Positions 5,713 through 8,171 of a stretch of DNA of 8,171 nt are shown here, piece by piece. Under the pieces are notes generated by a model that saw only the letters and a list, made by a program, of their open reading frames with translations, did no database searches and was not told where the DNA came from. The DNA is from CAZAOY01 sp964486925 (GTDB taxonomy: Bacteria > Bacillota > Clostridia > Oscillospirales > Ruminococcaceae). Where the stretch lies: contig CAZAOY010000077.1 in the NCBI GenBank assembly GCA_964486925.1, positions 1 through 8,171 of the forward strand, read 5' to 3'. A program made the translations under genes and the position numbers. Each line of letters opens with the position of its first letter. Within the stretch, counting starts at the first letter, position 1.

Positions 5713-6900
5713 CTACACAATAGCCTTAACGTTGTCTAGTAGAACCTGAACTCTATCGGTCTTTTCCCAATTTACGCCTAAATCCTCACGTCCCATATGT
5801 CCGTAAGCCGCTAGCTTTTTGTAGATAGGACGGCGAAGGTCAAGGGATTTGATAATCTTAGTAGGGCGAAGATCAAAGCTCTTTGATACCGCCTTAGAGA
5901 TCACTTCATCGGAATACTTACCTGTTCCAAAGGTTTCAACTAACACCGATACAGGCTTTGCAACACCAATTGCATACGCAATCTCAACCTCACATCTATC
6001 AGCTAATCCTGCCGCTACAACGTTCTTTGCAACCCATCTAGCCGCATAAGCCGCACTACGGTCTACCTTAGTAGGATCCTTACCGCTAAATGCTCCGCCA
6101 CCATGACGTGCGTATCCGCCGTAGGTGTCAACGATTATCTTGCGTCCTGTAAGCCCGCTGTCCCCAACCGGGCCACCGATTACAAACCTTCCCGTAGGGT
6201 TAATTAGGTACTTTGTATCCTGTAAAAGCTCTTCGCCAACTACAGGTTTTATTACATGGGTAACAAGATCGGCACGAATCTGCTCTAAGGTAACATGCTC
6301 GTCATGTTGAGTAGAGATAACGATGGTATCCACACGAAGAGGACGTCCGTTGTCGTCATACTCAACTGTAACCTGGGTCTTACCGTCTGGGCGAAGGTAG
6401 GTAAGCGTACCGTCCTTACGAACCTGTGTAAGCCTTTTTGCTAGCTTGTGTGCAAGTGAAATCGGTAGAGGCATTAGTTCAGGGGTTTCGTTACATGCAT
6501 AGCCGAACATCATACCCTGATCCCCTGCTCCGTTTGTATCATCATCACTGCTAGATCCCTGCTTTTGCTCTAAAGCCTTATCAACACCTAGAGCGATATC
6601 CGACGACTGCTCATGGATAGCGGTAAGCACGCTACAGGTGTTACCGTCAAAGAAGGTGTCCGCACTGCTGTACCCTATCTCATTTAGTGTGTCCCTTGCG
6701 ATAGTTTGGATATCAATGTATGTATTTGTGGTTATCTCACCCATTACAAGCACAAGCCCAGTAGTAGTTGCGGTTTCACATGCTACCCTTGCATCTGGGT
6801 CGTTTGCTAGTATTGCATCAAGCACTCCGTCTGAAATCTGGTCACACACCTTGTCTGGGTGCCCCTCTGTTACGCTCTCTGATGTAAAAAATTTTGACAT
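5713..6900 (-). CDS. metK: S-adenosylmethionine synthase (methionine adenosyltransferase)
   Basis: A 395-residue cytosolic enzyme making S-adenosylmethionine from ATP and methionine, at the family's usual length (384-400). The N-terminus MSKFFTSESVTEGHPDKVCD carries the catalytic His (residue 14) and metal-binding Asp (16). GAGDQGMMFGYA (about 124-135) is the ATP-binding signature. GGGAFSGKDPTKVDRSAAY (about 267-285) is the P-loop-like second signature. The C-terminal GHMGREDLGVNWEKTD is also typical. The ATG has AAAGGAG 7 nt upstream, and the stop is TAG at 5713-5715. The gene is monocistronic, ends at the shared hairpin at 5624-5685, and is controlled by the SAM riboswitch in its leader, so product feedback on transcription is expected. 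Confidence 0.98.
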   Translation of the reverse strand: MSKFFTSESVTEGHPDKVCDQISDGVLDAILANDPDARVACETATTTGLVLVMGEITTNTYIDIQTIARDTLNEIGYSSADTFFDGNTCSVLTAIHEQSSDIALGVDKALEQKQGSSSDDDTNGAGDQGMMFGYACNETPELMPLPISLAHKLAKRLTQVRKDGTLTYLRPDGKTQVTVEYDDNGRPLRVDTIVISTQHDEHVTLEQIRADLVTHVIKPVVGEELLQDTKYLINPTGRFVIGGPVGDSGLTGRKIIVDTYGGYARHGGGAFSGKDPTKVDRSAAYAARWVAKNVVAAGLADRCEVEIAYAIGVAKPVSVLVETFGTGKYSDEVISKAVSKSFDLRPTKIIKSLDLRRPIYKKLAAYGHMGREDLGVNWEKTDRVQVLLDNVKAIV

Positions 6901-6977
6901 AATAATTCTCCTTTATACTATAGCATATGCTGTACTATAGGTTTTACCCTTAATAATAACAAGCACTGCATTGTGGT

Positions 6978-7004
6978 ATCAGCACAGACTAAACTGTTAC
7001 TGAT
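6978..7004 (-). other. Imperfect hairpin in the metK leader, downstream of the riboswitch
   Basis: ATCAG (6978-6982) pairs with CTGAT (7000-7004) and ACAG (6984-6987) with CTGT (6994-6997), giving nine base pairs around a six-base loop and a small asymmetric internal loop. It lies between the riboswitch terminator and the metK RBS and has no T-tract, so it is not a terminator. Its function is unknown. Confidence 0.35.
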
Positions 7005-7061
7005 TATTATTGTTAACTAAAGCTTTCAGATATCCAAAGCATCTCTATAATTGAATATAAC

Positions 7062-7091
7062 AAAAATAAAAACGCTCGGACATTCCGAACG
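7062..7091 (-). terminator. Riboswitch-controlled terminator of metK
   Basis: On the minus strand CGTTCGGA (7084-7091) pairs with TCCGAGCG (7073-7080) over 8 bp with one G-U and a 3-nt loop. TTTTTATTTTTG follows at 7061-7072. It ends the transcript about 160 nt before the metK ATG when SAM is bound upstream. Confidence 0.9.
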
Positions 7092-7202
7092 CATAGGTAT
7101 AACCTCATCTTCGGAATGTGTTTCCACCTCCACAGGAATTAGCACCTAACTTAAAAGGTTGCCGGACGTCGCAGGGCCTGTCCCTCAGTCACTCTTGATA
7201 AG
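7062..7202 (-). promoter_or_regulatory. SAM-I (S-box) riboswitch controlling metK
   Basis: The minus strand shows the S-box core in order: CTTATCAAGAG, GAGGGA, CAGGCCCTG, CCGGCAACC, AGGTGCTAATTCC, then a P4 hairpin and GATGAG. P1 pairs CTTATC (7197-7202) with GATGAG (7104-7109). The expression platform is explicit. ACATTCCGAA (7110-7119) can pair perfectly over 10 bp with TTCGGAATGT (7080-7089) as an antiterminator that encloses the 3' strand of P1 and uses the left arm of the terminator. SAM binding stabilises P1, breaks the antiterminator and permits termination at 7062-7091. This is an OFF switch sensing the product of MetK. Confidence 0.97.
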
Positions 7203-7266
7203 TAAATATGATGATATACATACCATTAATACCTATATCATGTTTGTTATTGCTCTTAGCAGATTT

Positions 7267-7295
7267 ATCATATCACACTCCTTGTAATTTGTCAA
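7267..7295 (-). promoter_or_regulatory. Near-consensus promoter of the metK leader
   Basis: On the minus strand, a perfect TTGACA (7290-7295) and TATGAT (7267-7272) are 17 bp apart, with an extended TGA before the -10. Transcription would begin near 7260, about 57 nt before the aptamer, giving a leader of roughly 360 nt. A strong promoter with downstream attenuation fits riboswitch control. Confidence 0.85.
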
Positions 7296-7588
7296 GATAT
7301 TTTTTATGTACATATTGTTAACAGTATACAATATACAGTTATATACAGCGATTTACATAATACAGTATAAAAATGCAAAGTTAATTTTGTTACCATTACA
7401 AAATCCACCTTTATGCTACATAATACAACAACACAATCTGGCTGTTTGACAGCGGTATCCTATACTTATTGTTATATTTTTATCTAAGTTAACATATACA
7501 ACAAGAATACAGTGCAATTTATTACTAGGAATATCTGTAATTTTACTATACACATCTTATGCATTATTAATATCAACAAAAAAGACTA
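7296..7588. other. Non-coding AT-rich intergenic stretch with short repeats
   Basis: This lies between the outward-facing metK and lipoprotein promoters. No convincing coding frame or RNA gene is visible. It has repeated ATACAG words (7333, 7343, 7360) flanked by two ACAGTATA words (7321, 7362), and a 13-bp hyphenated palindrome GCTGT-TTG-ACAGC (7441-7453). These could be regulator sites for the gene at 7781, but they have no identified partner. Confidence 0.5.
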
Positions 7589-7617
7589 TTGACAAAGCAT
7601 TATTTTTGTGGTAATAT
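7589..7617 (+). promoter_or_regulatory. Sigma-A-type promoter of the solute-binding lipoprotein gene
   Basis: A perfect TTGACA (7589-7594) and TAATAT (7612-7617) are 17 bp apart, with TG one base before the -10. The start is expected near 7624-7625, leaving a 156-nt leader. Confidence 0.8.
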
Positions 7618-7624
7618 TTTTTAA

Positions 7625-7761
7625 GTAAAGGTAACGTATCTATTTCTTTGGCACTCAGGGAGAACTGTACTTAGCGTTTCTTTCTATACTAGCTTAAACT
7701 TAGAGAAAAAACTAGCGAAGTATAAGTGCCTAAGTAATATAATATAAAAATGTTACCTTAC
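7625..7761 (+). other. Possible structured 5' leader of the lipoprotein gene
   Basis: Three nested complementary pairs can be traced. The first is 7625-7637 with 7750-7761 (about 12 bp with one bulged A and one G-U). The second is CTTTGGCACT (7646-7655) with AGTGCCTAAG (7725-7734), with one mismatch. The third is TATACT (7685-7690) with AGTATA (7719-7724). The outer helix would start at the predicted first nucleotide and end 8 nt before the ribosome binding site. It does not match a riboswitch class or T-box that I recognise. Confidence 0.4.
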
Positions 7762-7780
7762 AGAATTTAGGAGGGAAAAT

Positions 7781-8171
7781 ATGAAAATCAAAAAAACATT
7801 GCTAGCTTCATTGTTAGCGCTTTCTATGGTAGCATCCATGACAGCGTGCGGCAGTAGTAGCAGTAGCTCTACAGCCGAAAGCAGTTCTGCTACAGAAAGC
7901 AGCTCTGCTACGGAAAGTAGCTCATCCGAAGCGGCGGCAGACGACATTATGACACCATATGGCAGATACCCTGAAACACTAGTGTTATCTACTGCTAAAA
8001 GGTCATCATCTCAACCAAACTTTGTTGAAGGCGAAGACGTTACAAACAACGCTATGACAAAATACATAAAGGACAAAGTTAATGTAGAGATGAAGGTAGA
8101 CTGGGAGGTTGAAGGATCTGAGTTTGCAAACAAGCTAGCTTTAATGCTAACAGCAGGAACTCTACCTGATA
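7781..8171 (+). CDS. ABC-type extracellular solute (sugar)-binding lipoprotein, 3' end cut by the window
   Basis: The first 130 residues are present. Lys-rich MKIKKTLLASLLALSMVAS is a signal peptide, and MTAC-G (Cys23) is a lipobox for lipid anchoring to the outer face of the membrane. A low-complexity Ser/Thr/Ala/Glu linker (about 24-52) follows, including three 18-bp repeats. From about residue 56, YPETLVLSTAKRSSS and later NNAMTKYIKDKVNVEMKV and FANKLALMLTAGTLPD match the start of family 1 solute-binding proteins, closest in style to LplA-like lipoproteins that feed oligosaccharides to permeases. AGGAGG (7769-7774) lies 6 nt before ATG. The permease genes would be expected further right. 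The substrate cannot be deduced from this portion. Confidence 0.9.
   Translation, partial: MKIKKTLLASLLALSMVASMTACGSSSSSSTAESSSATESSSATESSSSEAAADDIMTPYGRYPETLVLSTAKRSSSQPNFVEGEDVTNNAMTKYIKDKVNVEMKVDWEVEGSEFANKLALMLTAGTLPD
7877..7930 (+). repeat. Three 18-bp tandem repeats in the lipoprotein linker
   Basis: Units 7877-7894, 7895-7912 and 7913-7930 encode ESSSAT, ESSSAT and ESSSSE. The first two differ at only two third-codon positions, and the third is more diverged. They lie in the flexible tether between the lipid anchor and the binding domain. Confidence 0.85.

Noticed and set aside
6638..6940. Plus-strand frame with hydrophobic content over the metK start
   Set aside because: It is antisense to highly conserved metK codons and has no RBS or family match. 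The hydrophobicity comes from the complementary strand.
7319..7367. CRISPR array or origin-type iterons
   Set aside because: The repeat words are only six to eight bases, irregularly spaced and too few, without repeat-spacer structure.
7446..7475. TTGACA at 7446-7451 as a promoter
   Set aside because: No acceptable -10 lies 16-18 bp downstream (TTGTTA or TGTTAT only). The promoter at 7589-7617 is far better.
7625..7761. T-box or other named riboswitch before the lipoprotein gene
   Set aside because: There is no T-box core sequence (AGGGTGGNACCGCG), and no other riboswitch consensus that I know is visible.
7753..7947. Minus-strand frame rich in Leu, Ser, Ala and Glu
   Set aside because: It is the complement of the Ser-rich linker repeats and signal peptide of the lipoprotein gene.

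Overview
The window looks like chromosomal DNA of a spore-forming low-GC Firmicute of the class Clostridia, possibly a Lachnospiraceae-like gut bacterium. The evidence is a spoIIGA-sigE sporulation pair, a SAM-I (S-box) riboswitch before metK, AT-rich intergenic DNA with sigma-A-type promoters, AGGAGG-type ribosome binding sites, and a serine-rich solute-binding lipoprotein. The species cannot be named from the sequence. No insertion sequence, phage gene or CRISPR array is visible.

Layout. Positions 1-76 (minus) hold a tRNA-Lys(CTT). Its promoter is back to back with that of an AraC-type regulator (255-1442, plus). The regulator converges on sigE (1494-2219, minus), and a hairpin terminator at 1425-1453 overlaps the last codons of the regulator. 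spoIIGA (2327-3187, minus) lies upstream of sigE, so transcription runs spoIIGA then sigE. The 403-bp gap 3188-3590 is a divergent control region. It carries a Spo0A-box-like site and a candidate promoter for spoIIGA on one side, and an extended -10 promoter with a symmetric operator-like palindrome for a GH42 beta-galactosidase (3591-5618, plus) on the other. A long hairpin at 5624-5685 separates this enzyme from metK (5713-6900, minus). The metK leader contains a complete SAM-I aptamer, antiterminator and terminator (7062-7202) behind a near-consensus promoter. After another non-coding stretch, a promoter at 7589-7617 and a 156-nt leader that may fold drive an ABC-type sugar-binding lipoprotein gene (7781 to the window end, truncated).

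How the genes relate. SpoIIGA is the membrane protease that removes the pro-sequence of SigE, so that pair is one functional unit. GH42, metK and the binding protein each have their own promoter and look like separate transcription units. The AraC regulator, GH42 enzyme and binding protein suggest carbohydrate use, but nothing in the sequence ties them into one regulon.

The most notable points are these. The spoIIGA reading frame has no ATG/GTG/TTG at its conserved N-terminus, and a strong Shine-Dalgarno (in a G7 run) sits 7 nt before an ATA codon. A 9+9 bp palindrome is centred on the predicted GH42 transcription start. The leader of the binding-protein gene may be structured. sigG is absent from its common position after sigE. 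I found known families with some unusual regulatory details, not a clear new biological system.
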